Origin: Alistipes excrementigallinarum
GTDB lineage: Bacteria > Bacteroidota > Bacteroidia > Bacteroidales > Rikenellaceae
NCBI GenBank assembly: GCA_019112825.1
Contig: DXIP01000009.1
Location: 124,001-188,000 of the forward strand
Reading direction: 5' to 3'
Length of the DNA: 64,000 bases
The notes under the pieces were generated by a model. That model had not been told where the DNA came from. It worked only from the letters and a program-made list of their open reading frames with translations, and did not search any database. Below are positions 18,186 through 27,760 of the stretch, piece after piece. A program made the translations under genes and the position numbers. Every line of letters begins with the position of its first letter. The first letter of the stretch is position 1.

Positions 18186-19133
18186 ATGAAATTTCATCAA
18201 TACCTTATTCTGACCCTCAAGGGGTGTGCCATGGGAATGGCCGACGTCGTTCCCGGTGTCTCGGGCGGAACCATCGCCTTCATCTCGGGCATCTACGAGG
18301 AGCTCATCGACTCCATCAAGAGCATCAACATGCAGGCGCTCAAGCTGCTCTTCACCTTCCGCCTGGCCGAATTCTGGCGCCACATCAACGGCCGCTTCCT
18401 CTGCGCCGTGCTGCTGGGCATCGCCATCTCCATCTTCTCGCTCGCGCGGCTGATGACCTATCTGCTCACGCACCACACCATCGCCATCTGGTCCTTCTTC
18501 TTCGGACTGATTGTCGCCTCGGCGCTGCTGGTCGCCCAGCAGGTGGGCAAGTGGAACGTGCAGAACGTGCTGTCGATGCTCGTCGGCGTCGTCGTGGCGT
18601 GGTGGATTACGATTGCTTCGCCCACGGAGACGCCCGATACGTGGTGGTTCATCCTCCTCTCGGGTGCGATTGCCATCTGCGCGATGATTCTGCCCGGCAT
18701 CTCGGGCGCCTTCATCCTGCTGCTGCTCGGCAAGTACCAGTTCATCATGCAGGCGGTCGGCGACCTGAACATCCCCGTGCTGCTGACCTTCGCCGTCGGC
18801 GCCGTTGCGGGCATCATCAGCTTCTCGCACCTGCTCTCGTGGCTGCTCAAGCACTGGCACGACATCACGGTGACGCTGCTCATGGGCTTCATGCTCGGGT
18901 CGCTCAACAAGGTGTGGCCCTGGAAGGAGGTGACCGAGATGTATGTCGACAGCCACGGCGAGCTGCAGCCGCTCGTCGAGCGCAACGTCCTGCCGGGCCG
19001 CTTCGAGGCGCTCACGCAGCTCGATGCCCAGGTGGCCGAGGCCGTCGTGCTCTGCATCGTGGGATTTCTGCTTATCTATGCCATCGAACTGGCGGGCCGC
19101 ATCATCATGAAGCGGCAGGGAAAGGAGGAGTAG
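18186..19133 (+). CDS. DUF368 membrane protein, probable undecaprenyl-phosphate translocase PopT
   Basis: 315 aa with about eight to ten hydrophobic helices and the DUF368 signature near the N-terminus (KGCAMGMADVVPGVSGGTIAFISGIY). A second related motif, GAIAICAMILPGISGAFILLLLGKY, lies mid-protein, the internal duplication typical of the family. DUF368 proteins were shown to recycle undecaprenyl phosphate across the inner membrane for cell-wall and glycan synthesis. The ATG at 18186 follows the -7 box. The aroE gene starts 4 bases after the stop, so they are co-transcribed. Confidence 0.92.
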   Translation: MKFHQYLILTLKGCAMGMADVVPGVSGGTIAFISGIYEELIDSIKSINMQALKLLFTFRLAEFWRHINGRFLCAVLLGIAISIFSLARLMTYLLTHHTIAIWSFFFGLIVASALLVAQQVGKWNVQNVLSMLVGVVVAWWITIASPTETPDTWWFILLSGAIAICAMILPGISGAFILLLLGKYQFIMQAVGDLNIPVLLTFAVGAVAGIISFSHLLSWLLKHWHDITVTLLMGFMLGSLNKVWPWKEVTEMYVDSHGELQPLVERNVLPGRFEALTQLDAQVAEAVVLCIVGFLLIYAIELAGRIIMKRQGKEE

Positions 19134-19137
19134 CCCC

Positions 19138-19875
19138 ATGCGACGCTTCGGACTGGTCGGGCGTACCCTCGCCCACTCCTTTTCGGCAGCCTATTTCGCG
19201 GAAAAGTTCCGCCGCGAGGGGCTCGACGACTGCTCCTATGCGCTTTACGAACTTCCGTCGGTCGACGGGGTGCGCGATTTGCTGGAGCGCGAGCCGGAGC
19301 TTTGCGGCTTCAACGTGACGATTCCCTACAAACGGTCTATCCTCCCGCTGCTCGACGAGCTCAGCTTCGAGGCGCAGTGCATCGGAGCGGTCAACTGCGT
19401 GAAGCGCACGGCCGGGGGTCGGCTCTGCGGCTACAACACCGACGTGGAGGGGATATATGCCTCGCTGACGCAGCTGCTTGACGGCGAGCTGCCCGACGAG
19501 GCGCTCGTGCTGGGTACGGGCGGGGCGTCGCAGGCCGTACAGTATGCGCTTGCGCAGTGGGGAATACCCTACCGTCTGGTGTCGCGCGATGCGGCGCGGG
19601 GTGATTATACGTATGATAATCTTCCGTGTGAGGTGGTCGAGCGTTCGCACTTGATAATCAATGCAACGCCTGTAGGCACCTACCCTGCCGTCAACGAGGC
19701 TCCGCGCATCCCCTACGGCTATGTAACGCCGGCGCACCGCCTCTTCGACCTGGTCTACAATCCCCCGCTCACGCAGTTTCTCGATTACGGCCGCCAGCGC
19801 GGGGCACGGACGCTCAACGGCGAGCTGATGCTCCACGTGCAGGCCGAAGCCTCGTGGCGCATCTGGAACGAGTAG
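19138..19875 (+). CDS. aroE: shikimate dehydrogenase
   Basis: 245 aa, slightly short for the family. It reduces 3-dehydroshikimate with NADPH in chorismate synthesis. Visible residues: the SxS shikimate contact (HSFSAAYF), catalytic Lys65 (NVTIPYKR), Asn86 (GAVNCV), Asp102 (YNTDVEG) and the Rossmann loop GTGGASQAV. The C-terminal NPPLTQFL and NGELMLHVQAEASWRIW match AroE. Second gene of the popT operon; no obvious functional tie between the two. Confidence 0.95.
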   Translation: MRRFGLVGRTLAHSFSAAYFAEKFRREGLDDCSYALYELPSVDGVRDLLEREPELCGFNVTIPYKRSILPLLDELSFEAQCIGAVNCVKRTAGGRLCGYNTDVEGIYASLTQLLDGELPDEALVLGTGGASQAVQYALAQWGIPYRLVSRDAARGDYTYDNLPCEVVERSHLIINATPVGTYPAVNEAPRIPYGYVTPAHRLFDLVYNPPLTQFLDYGRQRGARTLNGELMLHVQAEASWRIWNE

Positions 19876-19999
19876 ACGTGGTCGGGCCCGGCCCGCGGCC
19901 GGGGTGAACGATAATAATGATGTAGCGGGTGCAAACGATGACGCCGGTGCGGCCCGAGACCGGGCAAATGCGGAGAACGAATCAAACCATCACAGGTAT

Positions 20000-20761
20000 A
20001 TGAACCTGAAAATTCGGATTTCGATTCTGGCGGCGCTGCTCCTTTCGGGCGGTGTCGCGACGGCGCAGCAGACTGAAGCGTCTGCTCCCGAACAGACGCC
20101 TCCCCTCTTCCAGGGGACGGCTCCCCAGCGCTTCATCGTCCGTCTGGTGAGTGAGGCCGAGCAGATTGCGCTGGCCGAGGAGGTCAAGGCGGCCGACCTC
20201 TCGCCGGTGGTCTACGTGCGGACGGTCATCGATACGACGGGACGTCCGACGGCGTGGCGTTACATGGACCGGACGTGCCAGGGACGTGATTTCCGCGACG
20301 TGGAGCCGGCTACGGAGGCTACGCGCCGCGTGCTGGAGCAGGCGCTCGACAGCCTCGAGGCCTGGACCCCCGCAACGCGCGGCGGCCGTCCGTGTGAGGC
20401 GGAGCTGGGGCTGCAGCTGCGCCTGCCCGTCGAGAAGATTGCCCGCAAGCAGGATGGCGACCCGCTGCTCTTCATGGGAGAGACGCCCGACAAGAGCTTC
20501 CATCAGTGGGCGCGCACGCACATGCGTTACTTCGCCAATGCGGGTTCGTCCAAGGCCGAAGGGCAGCTCGTGGTCCGCTTCCGCGTCGAGTCCGACGGTC
20601 GCATCACCATCCTCGAGGCGTCGGATTTCCCCGACCAGAAGCTGGTGCGCGACGTGGTGCGCGTCATCCGCAAGAGCGAGGGCAAATGGACGCCGCGGCG
20701 CATCGACGGCAAGCCGGTGGCCAGCGAGTACTCCTATCGGGTCTATTATACGGGCAGCTGA
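20000..20761 (+). CDS. secreted protein with two TonB-C-like domains
   Basis: 253 aa from the ATG at 20000. A signal peptide (MNLKIRISILAALLLSGGVATAQQ) is followed by two domains of the TonB C-terminal fold: residues about 50-140 (VVYVRTVIDTTGRPTAWRYM) and 160-253 (EGQLVVRFRVESDGRITILEASD...). There is no proline-rich linker or lasting membrane anchor, so it is not a classical TonB; such proteins are common in Bacteroidota and of unknown role. Upstream in-frame codons (from 19904) look like intergenic sequence. Possibly the third gene of the popT unit (124-base gap). Confidence 0.75.
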   Translation: MNLKIRISILAALLLSGGVATAQQTEASAPEQTPPLFQGTAPQRFIVRLVSEAEQIALAEEVKAADLSPVVYVRTVIDTTGRPTAWRYMDRTCQGRDFRDVEPATEATRRVLEQALDSLEAWTPATRGGRPCEAELGLQLRLPVEKIARKQDGDPLLFMGETPDKSFHQWARTHMRYFANAGSSKAEGQLVVRFRVESDGRITILEASDFPDQKLVRDVVRVIRKSEGKWTPRRIDGKPVASEYSYRVYYTGS

Positions 20762-20916
20762 TGGAACGAACATCGAGGGCGGAGGGCCCTCGACGCGATA
20801 TCCCGCCGGCGGAGGCGGGCTGAAACGACGGCGGGACGGGGGCAAACAGCGAACCTTCGCCCCGCCGTGCGCAATACGGGGCGTGTCGGAGAGTGCCGGT
20901 CGCGCCGTGAAGTGTG

Positions 20917-20948
20917 AAGGGAGCCGTTCACTGCAGAACGGCTCCCTT
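20917..20948. terminator. hairpin between convergent genes
   Basis: AAGGGAGCCGTTC (20917-20929) and its full complement (20936-20948) form a 13-bp stem with a 6-base loop. There is no strong T-run on either side. It sits 11 bases beyond the DUF2007 stop and probably ends transcription from either side. Confidence 0.6.
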
Positions 20949-20959
20949 GGTCTGTGCGG

Positions 20960-21169
20960 CTAACGGTGGCGCAGCAGGTCCTGCGCCCGCTCGAAATCCT
21001 CCTTGCGGACGACGAGCTGGGCGGGCATCGTGCCGATGGGATAGATGGTCGACATGTATTCGTTGCGGATTGTCGACTCGATGCCGGCGCTGTCGAGCAT
21101 CGACTTGGCTATTTCGGCCTCCATGAGCGTGTTGTACTCCGCCAATACAATCTGCGATTCCTCTTTCAT
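20960..21169 (-). CDS. DUF2007 domain small protein
   Basis: 69 aa. The DUF2007 pattern is clear: IVLAEYNTLMEAEIAKSMLDSAGIESTIRNEY, then a beta strand and VVRKEDFERAQDLL. The fold is a small ferredoxin-like domain, annotated elsewhere as a 'putative signal transducing protein'; no biochemical role is established. It is single and divergent from dnaE, with its own -7 box. Confidence 0.88.
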   Translation of the reverse strand: MKEESQIVLAEYNTLMEAEIAKSMLDSAGIESTIRNEYMSTIYPIGTMPAQLVVRKEDFERAQDLLRHR

Positions 21170-21207
21170 GGCTGTTCGGTTTTAGGTTTGCTGCCTTTTC
21201 GGCTACT

Positions 21208-21215
21208 TAAAGATA
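21208..21215 (-). promoter_or_regulatory. -7 box for the DUF2007 gene
   Basis: Reads TATCTTTA on the minus strand, 38 bases before the start codon. Confidence 0.5.
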
Positions 21216-21270
21216 AGCAATTTGTTGATAAAATGCAACAGCGGCTCCCGATTTTGTCGGGAAAATGAGT

Positions 21271-21278
21271 TATCTTTG
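21271..21278 (+). promoter_or_regulatory. -7 box for dnaE
   Basis: TATCTTTG, 22 bases before the ATG at 21301; a TTTTG lies at 21252-21256, closer than the usual spacing. Confidence 0.65.
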
Positions 21279-21300
21279 TTCACGAAAAATCTGAAGTGAA

Positions 21301-24300
21301 ATGCCCCAGTTCGTCCATCTGCACGTACACTCCCAATATTCGATTCTCGACGGTCAGGCGAGCATCCAGCGCCTCGTCGACAAGGCCATGGCCGACGGCC
21401 AGCCCGGAATCGCCATCACGGACCATGGCGACATGTTCGGTATCAAGGAGTTCTACAACTACGTCAAGAAGGTCAAGGGCAAACTCAAGGACAAGGCTGC
21501 CGAGTGCGAAAAACGTTTGGCGGAGCTTCGCGAAGGGACGGCGGAGGCGGCCGGCGGCGACGCTTCGGCCGAAATCGCCGCGTGCGAGCGACAGCTCGAG
21601 GAGCTGCACCGCAAGATGGCCTTCAAGCCCATCATCGGCTGCGAGGTCTACGTCGCGCGCCGCCGGCTGAGCGACAAGGAGGGCAAGCCCGACCAGAGCG
21701 GCTACCACCTCATCCTGCTGGCCAAGAATCTGAAGGGCTACCACAACCTGATAAAAATCGTCTCGAAGGCGTGGACCGAGGGTTTCTACATGCGCCCGCG
21801 TACCGACCGCGCCGAAATCGAGAAGTACCATGAGGGGCTCATCTGCTGCTCGGCCTGTCTGGCGGGCGAGGTGCCGCGCGCCATCACGGCCGACGATTTC
21901 GAGAAGGCCGAGGAGTCGATTCGCTGGCACAAGGGTGTCTTCGGCGAGGACTATTACCTCGAGCTGCAGCTGCACAAGGCCACCGTCGAGCGCGCCAACC
22001 ACGAGGCCTATCCCATGCAGCTGAAGGTGAACGAGCATCTGCGCAGCCTGGCGGCCAAGTACGGCGTGAGGATGGTCTGCACGAACGACGTGCACTTCGT
22101 CGACGAGGATAACGCCGAGGCGCACGATCGCCTCATCTGCCTCTCGACGGGCAAGGACCTCGACGACCCCAAGCGCATGCTCTACTCGAAACAGGAGTGG
22201 CTGAAAACGACGGCCGAGATGGCCTCCATCTTCGGCGAGAGCGACCCCGAGGCGATGGCCACGACGGTCGACATCTGCAATCAGGTGGAGTGCTACTCGA
22301 TTGACCACGCCCCCATCATGCCGACCTTCGAGATTCCGGCCGAATTCGGTACGGAGGAGGAGTACCGCGCCCGCTATACGGAGCAGGACCTCTACGACGA
22401 GTTCACGCGCGACGAGCACGGCAACGTGGTGATGTCGGAGGAGGAGGGCCGCAAGAAAATCGAGAAGCTGGGCGGCTATGACAAGCTCTACCGCATCAAG
22501 CTCGAGGCCGACTATCTGGGCCATCTGACGATGATTGGCGCCCACAAGCGCTACGGCGAGCAGCTGACCGACGAACAGTCCGAGCGGCTGAAGTTCGAGC
22601 TGCACATCATGAAGACGATGGGTTTCCCGGGCTACTTCCTCATCGTGCAGGACTTCATCCGCGCGGCGCGCGAGGAGCTCGACGTATCGGTGGGTCCGGG
22701 CCGTGGTTCGGCGGCCGGTTCGGCCGTAGCCTACTGCCTCGGCATCACGCAGATTGACCCGATTGCCTACGACCTGCTGTTCGAGCGTTTCCTCAATCCC
22801 GACCGTATCTCGCTGCCCGATATCGACGTCGACTTCGACGATGACGGCCGCGGCCGCGTGCTCAACTGGGTGACCCAGAAGTACGGCAAGGAGAAGGTGG
22901 CCCACATCATCACCTACGGTACGATGGCCACCAAGCTGGCCATCAAGGATGTGGCGCGCGTCGAGAAGCTCATGCTCGCCGAATCGGACCGTCTGTGCAA
23001 GCTGGTGCCCGACAAGACGCCCGACGGCAAGGCGGTCAAGAACCTCTCGCAGGCCATCGAGCTGGTGCCCGAGCTGAAGGCGGCCGAGCAGTCGGACAAC
23101 CCCGTGCTGCGCGATACGATTCGCTATGCCAAGATGCTCGAGGGCAACGTCCGCAATACGGGCGTGCATGCCTGCGGCACCATCATCTGCCGTGACGACA
23201 TCACCGACTGGGTTCCCGTCTCGACGGCCGACGACAAGGTGACGGGCGAGAAGATGCTCGTCACGCAGTACGAGGGTTCGGTCATCGAGGATACGGGCCT
23301 TATCAAGATGGACTTCCTCGGTCTGAAGACCCTCTCCATCATCAAGGATGCGCTGGAGAACATCCGCCAGACGAAGGGCATCAAGGTCGACATCGACGAC
23401 TTCTCGATTATCACCGACCCGGCCACCTACAAGCTCTACAGCGAGGGCCGCACCGTCGGCACGTTCCAGTTCGAGTCGGCCGGCATGCAGAAATACCTGC
23501 GCGAGTTGCAGCCCTCGACCTTCGAGGACCTCATCGCCATGAATGCCCTCTACCGTCCGGGCCCGATGGACTACATTCCCGACTTCATCGCCCGCAAGCA
23601 CGGACGCAGCCCGATTGTCTACGACATCCCCGTCATGGAGAAGTATCTGAAGGATACGTACGGCGTGACGGTCTACCAGGAGCAGGTCATGCTGCTGTCG
23701 CGTCTTCTGGCCAACTTCACCCGCGGCGAGTCGGACACGCTGCGCAAGGCGATGGGTAAGAAGCTCAAGGACAAGCTCGACGCGCTGAAGCCCAAGTTCA
23801 TTGCCGGCGGTACGAAGAACGGCCACGACCCCAAGGTGCTCGAGAAAATCTGGGCCGACTGGGAGAAGTTCGCCTCCTACGCCTTCAACAAGTCGCACGC
23901 GACGTGCTACTCGTGGGTCGCCTTCCAGACGGCCTACCTCAAGGCCAACTACCCGTCGGAGTACATGGCGGCGGTGCTGAGCCGAAACCTGGCGAACGTC
24001 GACCAGCTGACCATCTACATGAACGAGTGCAAGCGGATGGACATCCGCGTGCTCGGGCCCGACATCAACGAGTCGATGCGTACCTTCTCGGCCAATGCGG
24101 CGGGCGACGTGCGCTTCGGCATGGCGGCCGTGAAGGGTGTCGGCGAGGCGGCCGTCGACAGCATCATCGCCGAGCGCGAGGCGAACGGCCGCTTCAAGGA
24201 TATCTACGACTTTGTCGAGCGGGTCAACTTCAGCCTGGTCAACCGAAAATGCCTCGAGAATCTGGCCTATGCCGGAGCCTTCGACTCGATTTCGGGCTTC

Positions 24301-25122
24301 CCGCGCTGCAAGTTCTTCGGTGCGGATGCCCGCGAGAGCAGCGGCATGACCTTCCTCGAGCAGCTGATGCGCTACGGACAGCGCTTCCAGATTGAGAAGA
24401 ACAACGCCCAGCAGAGCCTCTTCGGCGGGGACGACCATGTCGACATACAGCATCCGCTCGTGCCGGCCTGCGCCGATTGGAGCCAGCTCGAGACGCTCAA
24501 CAAGGAGCGCGAGGTCATCGGCCTCTACCTCTCGGCCCATCCGCTCGACGACTACGCCATCATCATGCGCAACATGTGCAAGACGCAGCTCTCGGAACTG
24601 CAGAACCTCGAGGCGCTCAAGGGGCAGGAGATTGCGGTGGCCGGCATGGTCATCAGTGTGCAGAACCTGCTGACGAAGAACGGCAAGCCATGGGGCAAGT
24701 TCACGCTCGAGGACTACAACGGAACGCACGAGTTCGCCCTCTTCGGCAAGGATTACGAGAATTTCCGCAAGTACCTCTATACGGATTACTTCCTCTTCAT
24801 ACGAGGCAAGGTGCAGCCGCGCCCCTACAACGACAAGGAGCTGGAGTTCAAGATTGTCTCGATGATGCAGCTCTCGGAACTGAGCGAGTCCATCAAGGAG
24901 ATGCACGTCCAGCTGCCCGTCGAGGAGGTGACGCGCACGCTCATCGACGAGCTGGCGGCGCGTGTGCGGGAGTCGAAGGGGCAGACCGTCCTGCGGCTGA
25001 ACCTCTACGACCGCGAATCGCAGGTGTCGCTCAACCTCTTCTCGAAGAGCTACAAGGTGGGCATCACCCGCGAACTGGTCTCCTATCTGGATGACCACAG
25101 CATCAGGTATTCCATTATGTAA
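21301..25122 (+). CDS. dnaE: DNA polymerase III subunit alpha
   Basis: 1273 aa replicative polymerase. The N-terminal PHP domain starts at once (HLHVHSQYSILDG, AITDHGDMFG) and is interrupted at about residues 60-105 by a charged, coiled-coil-like insertion rich in Glu/Lys/Ala. The palm has GRGSAAGS and the catalytic aspartates PDIDVDFDD (about 506-514). Later come the beta-binding region, an HhH stretch (GVGEAAVDSIIAEREANGRF) and an OB-fold (EIAVAGMVISVQNL...). The insertion makes it longer than the E. coli enzyme. trxA follows 31 bases downstream. Confidence 0.98.
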   Translation: MPQFVHLHVHSQYSILDGQASIQRLVDKAMADGQPGIAITDHGDMFGIKEFYNYVKKVKGKLKDKAAECEKRLAELREGTAEAAGGDASAEIAACERQLEELHRKMAFKPIIGCEVYVARRRLSDKEGKPDQSGYHLILLAKNLKGYHNLIKIVSKAWTEGFYMRPRTDRAEIEKYHEGLICCSACLAGEVPRAITADDFEKAEESIRWHKGVFGEDYYLELQLHKATVERANHEAYPMQLKVNEHLRSLAAKYGVRMVCTNDVHFVDEDNAEAHDRLICLSTGKDLDDPKRMLYSKQEWLKTTAEMASIFGESDPEAMATTVDICNQVECYSIDHAPIMPTFEIPAEFGTEEEYRARYTEQDLYDEFTRDEHGNVVMSEEEGRKKIEKLGGYDKLYRIKLEADYLGHLTMIGAHKRYGEQLTDEQSERLKFELHIMKTMGFPGYFLIVQDFIRAAREELDVSVGPGRGSAAGSAVAYCLGITQIDPIAYDLLFERFLNPDRISLPDIDVDFDDDGRGRVLNWVTQKYGKEKVAHIITYGTMATKLAIKDVARVEKLMLAESDRLCKLVPDKTPDGKAVKNLSQAIELVPELKAAEQSDNPVLRDTIRYAKMLEGNVRNTGVHACGTIICRDDITDWVPVSTADDKVTGEKMLVTQYEGSVIEDTGLIKMDFLGLKTLSIIKDALENIRQTKGIKVDIDDFSIITDPATYKLYSEGRTVGTFQFESAGMQKYLRELQPSTFEDLIAMNALYRPGPMDYIPDFIARKHGRSPIVYDIPVMEKYLKDTYGVTVYQEQVMLLSRLLANFTRGESDTLRKAMGKKLKDKLDALKPKFIAGGTKNGHDPKVLEKIWADWEKFASYAFNKSHATCYSWVAFQTAYLKANYPSEYMAAVLSRNLANVDQLTIYMNECKRMDIRVLGPDINESMRTFSANAAGDVRFGMAAVKGVGEAAVDSIIAEREANGRFKDIYDFVERVNFSLVNRKCLENLAYAGAFDSISGFPRCKFFGADARESSGMTFLEQLMRYGQRFQIEKNNAQQSLFGGDDHVDIQHPLVPACADWSQLETLNKEREVIGLYLSAHPLDDYAIIMRNMCKTQLSELQNLEALKGQEIAVAGMVISVQNLLTKNGKPWGKFTLEDYNGTHEFALFGKDYENFRKYLYTDYFLFIRGKVQPRPYNDKELEFKIVSMMQLSELSESIKEMHVQLPVEEVTRTLIDELAARVRESKGQTVLRLNLYDRESQVSLNLFSKSYKVGITRELVSYLDDHSIRYSIM

Positions 25123-25153
25123 ACAAACCGATAAAACTAAAATTCATACAGTT

Positions 25154-25468
25154 ATGGCATTAGCAATCAACAAGGAGAATGTTCAGGAAGTTCTCTCTTC
25201 GGAGCTTCCGGTAGTAATCGATTTCTGGGCCGAGTGGTGCGGTCCCTGCCGCATGATGTCGCCCATCGTCGACGAACTGGCCGCCGCATACGAGGGCCGC
25301 GTGCTCGTCGGCAAGTGCGACGTCGAGGAGAACGACGAGCTGACGATGAAGTACGGCGTACGCAACATCCCGACCATCATCTTCCTCAAGAAGGGCGAAC
25401 TGGTCGACAAGCAGGTGGGCGCCTGCTCGAAGGAGGCGCTGGCCGCCAAAATCGAAAAGCTGCTCTAG
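25154..25468 (+). CDS. trxA: thioredoxin
   Basis: 104 aa, the standard thioredoxin size, with the active site WCGPC (Cys29, Cys32) and the cis-proline segment NIPTIIFLKKGE. It is a cytoplasmic disulfide reductase supplied by thioredoxin reductase. The ATG at 25154 (MALAINKENVQEVL) fits the family; codons further upstream overlap the end of dnaE. The aldose epimerase gene begins 3 bases after its stop, so dnaE-trxA-epimerase may be one transcript. Confidence 0.97.
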   Translation: MALAINKENVQEVLSSELPVVIDFWAEWCGPCRMMSPIVDELAAAYEGRVLVGKCDVEENDELTMKYGVRNIPTIIFLKKGELVDKQVGACSKEALAAKIEKLL

Positions 25469-25471
25469 GCG

Positions 25472-26464
25472 ATGCTGCGCTGTATCGACTGGCACGGGCT
25501 GCAGGCCGTGGAGTTCGGCAAGGGCGACTACGAGGCGCTGCTCATTCCGGGCTTCGGGGCCAACCTTGTGCGGCTGGCCAACGTGCGGCTCGGCGTGGAG
25601 ATTCTGCGTACCCCTGCGGCCGATGAAATCGAGACCTTCAAGGGGCGTCCCCACGTCTTCGGCCTGCCGGTGCTCTTTCCGCCCAACCGCATTGCGGACG
25701 GCACCTTCACCTTCGGCGGACGCACCTACCACCTGCCCATCACGCAGGTCAAGGAGCACCATTACCACCACGGAATCCTCAAGAGTCAGCCCTTCGCCGT
25801 CTCGAAGGCGTGGGAGACGGACGAGGAGGTATTCCTCGAGTGCCGCTACTACTCCAATGCGGGCAACGACGCGATTTTCCGCGACTTCCCGCACGAGTTC
25901 AAGTGCAAGATATCCTTCCGCCTGACGGCCGATGGCCTCGAGCAGGAGGTCTTCTTCGCCAACCGGAGCCGGGAGGCGATGCCCATAGGTGTGGGGTTCC
26001 ATACGCCGATGCGGATTCCCTTCGCCGACGGCGGAGCCGAGGATTACGTACTCCGCATGGCCGTCGGCGAGCAGGTCGAGCTCAACGGGCGCAACATCCC
26101 GACGGGGCGCACCTTCGCCCTTCCCGAGAACTTTGCCCGGCTGCGCAGCGAAGGGCTGCGCGTGACGGAGTGCGACCCCATCGAGGCTGCATTCACCGTG
26201 CGTGAAATCGACGTCGACGGGCGCCCCTTCCGCGGAGCGCTGGTCGAGAACCTCCGGACGGGGGTACGGACCTTCTACGAAGCCGACGAACAGACCATCT
26301 ACTGGACGCTCTGGAACAACGGCGGGCATGTACCCTACTGCTGCCCCGAGCCGCAGTCGTGGTGGACCGATGCCCCCAACGCCGCCAATCCGGCCGAACA
26401 TGGCTTCCGGGCCATCGAACCCGGCGGCAAGTGGCGGATGCGCTTCCGTCTGTGGGCCCGGTAG
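25472..26464 (+). CDS. aldose 1-epimerase family protein
   Basis: 330 aa, all-beta galactose-mutarotase-like fold. The conserved HGIL segment (HYHHGILKSQPFAV) and the late acidic RGALVENLRTG region match the catalytic His/Glu positions of the family. It interconverts alpha and beta anomers of sugars. The gene is tightly packed behind trxA and ends before a strong terminator. The exact sugar is unknown; a YeaD-type hexose-6-phosphate epimerase is an alternative. Confidence 0.85.
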   Translation: MLRCIDWHGLQAVEFGKGDYEALLIPGFGANLVRLANVRLGVEILRTPAADEIETFKGRPHVFGLPVLFPPNRIADGTFTFGGRTYHLPITQVKEHHYHHGILKSQPFAVSKAWETDEEVFLECRYYSNAGNDAIFRDFPHEFKCKISFRLTADGLEQEVFFANRSREAMPIGVGFHTPMRIPFADGGAEDYVLRMAVGEQVELNGRNIPTGRTFALPENFARLRSEGLRVTECDPIEAAFTVREIDVDGRPFRGALVENLRTGVRTFYEADEQTIYWTLWNNGGHVPYCCPEPQSWWTDAPNAANPAEHGFRAIEPGGKWRMRFRLWAR

Positions 26465-26539
26465 TCGGCGCGAGCCCGTATGGTAATTGACCAACCGCAC
26501 GTTTTCACGTTTTATTATTATAATGTGGCCGGTTGAATG

Positions 26540-26574
26540 AAAAGCCCTCTCTGCACATCGGAGAGGGCTTTTTC
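26540..26574 (+). terminator. intrinsic terminator after the aldose epimerase gene
   Basis: AAAGCCCTCTC (26541-26551), a 9-base loop, then GAGAGGGCTTT (26561-26571) plus TTT. Confidence 0.9.
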
Positions 26575-26685
26575 GTGGCCGGAATGGGGGCCTGCGAGGC
26601 CTTTTTGAATAATTTATTTCGGCTTCGGGAGAACACCCGGTTTCCAAAATGCATAATTTTATGGGTCTTTTTGAAAATGGAGGGT

Positions 26686-27663
26686 ATGAATACCGAGAAA
26701 TGTTGGAAAGGTCACGGCGCCATGCTGGGCGCCAACGTCATGTGGGGCCTCATGTCGCCGCTTGCCAAGCTGGTCATGGCCGGAGGCATCATGGTGCCGC
26801 TGCTGGTCACCGATTTGCGCATCTGTGGAGCGATGGTGCTGTTTTGGCTCTTTTCGTTCTTCCAGCGTCGCGAGCGTGTGCCGCTGCGCGACCATGCGAA
26901 GCTCTTCGCCGCCTCGCTGCTGGCCATTGTCTTCAATCAGGGCAGCTTCATCTTCGGCGTGGGGTTGACTTCGCCGGTCGATGCCTCGATTATCACCACC
27001 AGCATGCCGCTGCTGGCCATGATTCTGGCCGCCATCTTCCTGGGTGAGCCCATCACCAGCCGGAAGGTGCTGGGCATCATTGCCGGTGCTGCGAGCGCCC
27101 TGCTGCTGATTTTCGGCGGCAGCCATCCCGTCGAGGCGGCGCCCCGCGGCAGCAATTTCATCCTGGGCGACCTGCTGGTGCTCTTCGCCCAGCTCTGCTA
27201 CGCGCTCTACATCGTCCTCTTCAAGAACTTCGTCAACCGCTACTCACCCGTCACCATCATGAAGTGGATGTTCACCTATTCGTTCATCTGCGTGCTCCCC
27301 TTCTCGCTGCACAACGTGGTAGAGACCGAGTGGTCGGCCCTGCCGCTGCGTGACATCGGCGCCCTCTTCTTCATCGTCGTGGGCAGCACCTTCCTCAGCT
27401 ATATTCTGGTCATCGTCGGACAGCGCCTGTTGCGGCCGACCGTCGCCGGCATGTACAACTACGTGCAGCCGCTCGTGGCCAGCATCGTGGCCGTATGCTG
27501 TGGCATGGATACCTTCAACCTGACGAAAATCCTCTCGGTCGTGCTGATTTTCGGCGGCGTCTACCTCGTGACGAGCAGCCGCAGCCGTGCCGACGTCGAA
27601 GCCGCCGCAGCCGCCGCGGCCGGGGCGCAGCAGGCGGAGACTCCGGCAGCCCGGCAGGAGTAA
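26686..27663 (+). CDS. EamA/DMT-family transporter
   Basis: 325 aa and ten hydrophobic helices in two EamA repeats (first repeat ends at GEPITSRKVLGIIAGAASALLLI; second at LTKILSVVLIFGGVYLVT). These inner-membrane proteins move metabolites such as amino acids or nucleosides. The Ala-rich tail is unusual but cytoplasmic. The ATG at 26686 has a GGAGGG stretch just upstream; 26677 (MEGMNTEK) is an alternative. Alone between two terminators. Confidence 0.88.
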   Translation: MNTEKCWKGHGAMLGANVMWGLMSPLAKLVMAGGIMVPLLVTDLRICGAMVLFWLFSFFQRRERVPLRDHAKLFAASLLAIVFNQGSFIFGVGLTSPVDASIITTSMPLLAMILAAIFLGEPITSRKVLGIIAGAASALLLIFGGSHPVEAAPRGSNFILGDLLVLFAQLCYALYIVLFKNFVNRYSPVTIMKWMFTYSFICVLPFSLHNVVETEWSALPLRDIGALFFIVVGSTFLSYILVIVGQRLLRPTVAGMYNYVQPLVASIVAVCCGMDTFNLTKILSVVLIFGGVYLVTSSRSRADVEAAAAAAAGAQQAETPAARQE

Positions 27664-27700
27664 CAGCCGGCGGTCGGGTCGAATCCCGGCAATCAAATGC

Positions 27701-27735
27701 AAACCCCGCCTTCTTTCCAGGAAGGCGGGGTTTTT
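27701..27735. terminator. bidirectional terminator between converging genes
   Basis: CCCCGCCTTC (27704-27713) pairs with 27721-27730; AAA lies before and TTTTT after. It serves the EamA gene (+) and the nitroreductase gene (-). Confidence 0.88.
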
Positions 27736-27760
27736 GCGTCCTGATGCTGCGGCGTGCGGC

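Noticed and set aside
20828..20868. ACGGCGGG...CCCGCCGT inverted repeat after the TonB-C gene
   Set aside because: Long loop, no T-run; too weak to call a terminator.
21280..25098. A 1272-codon open frame antisense to dnaE
   Set aside because: High third-position GC leaves the opposite strand open; the translation has no domain character, while the + strand is an unmistakable DnaE.
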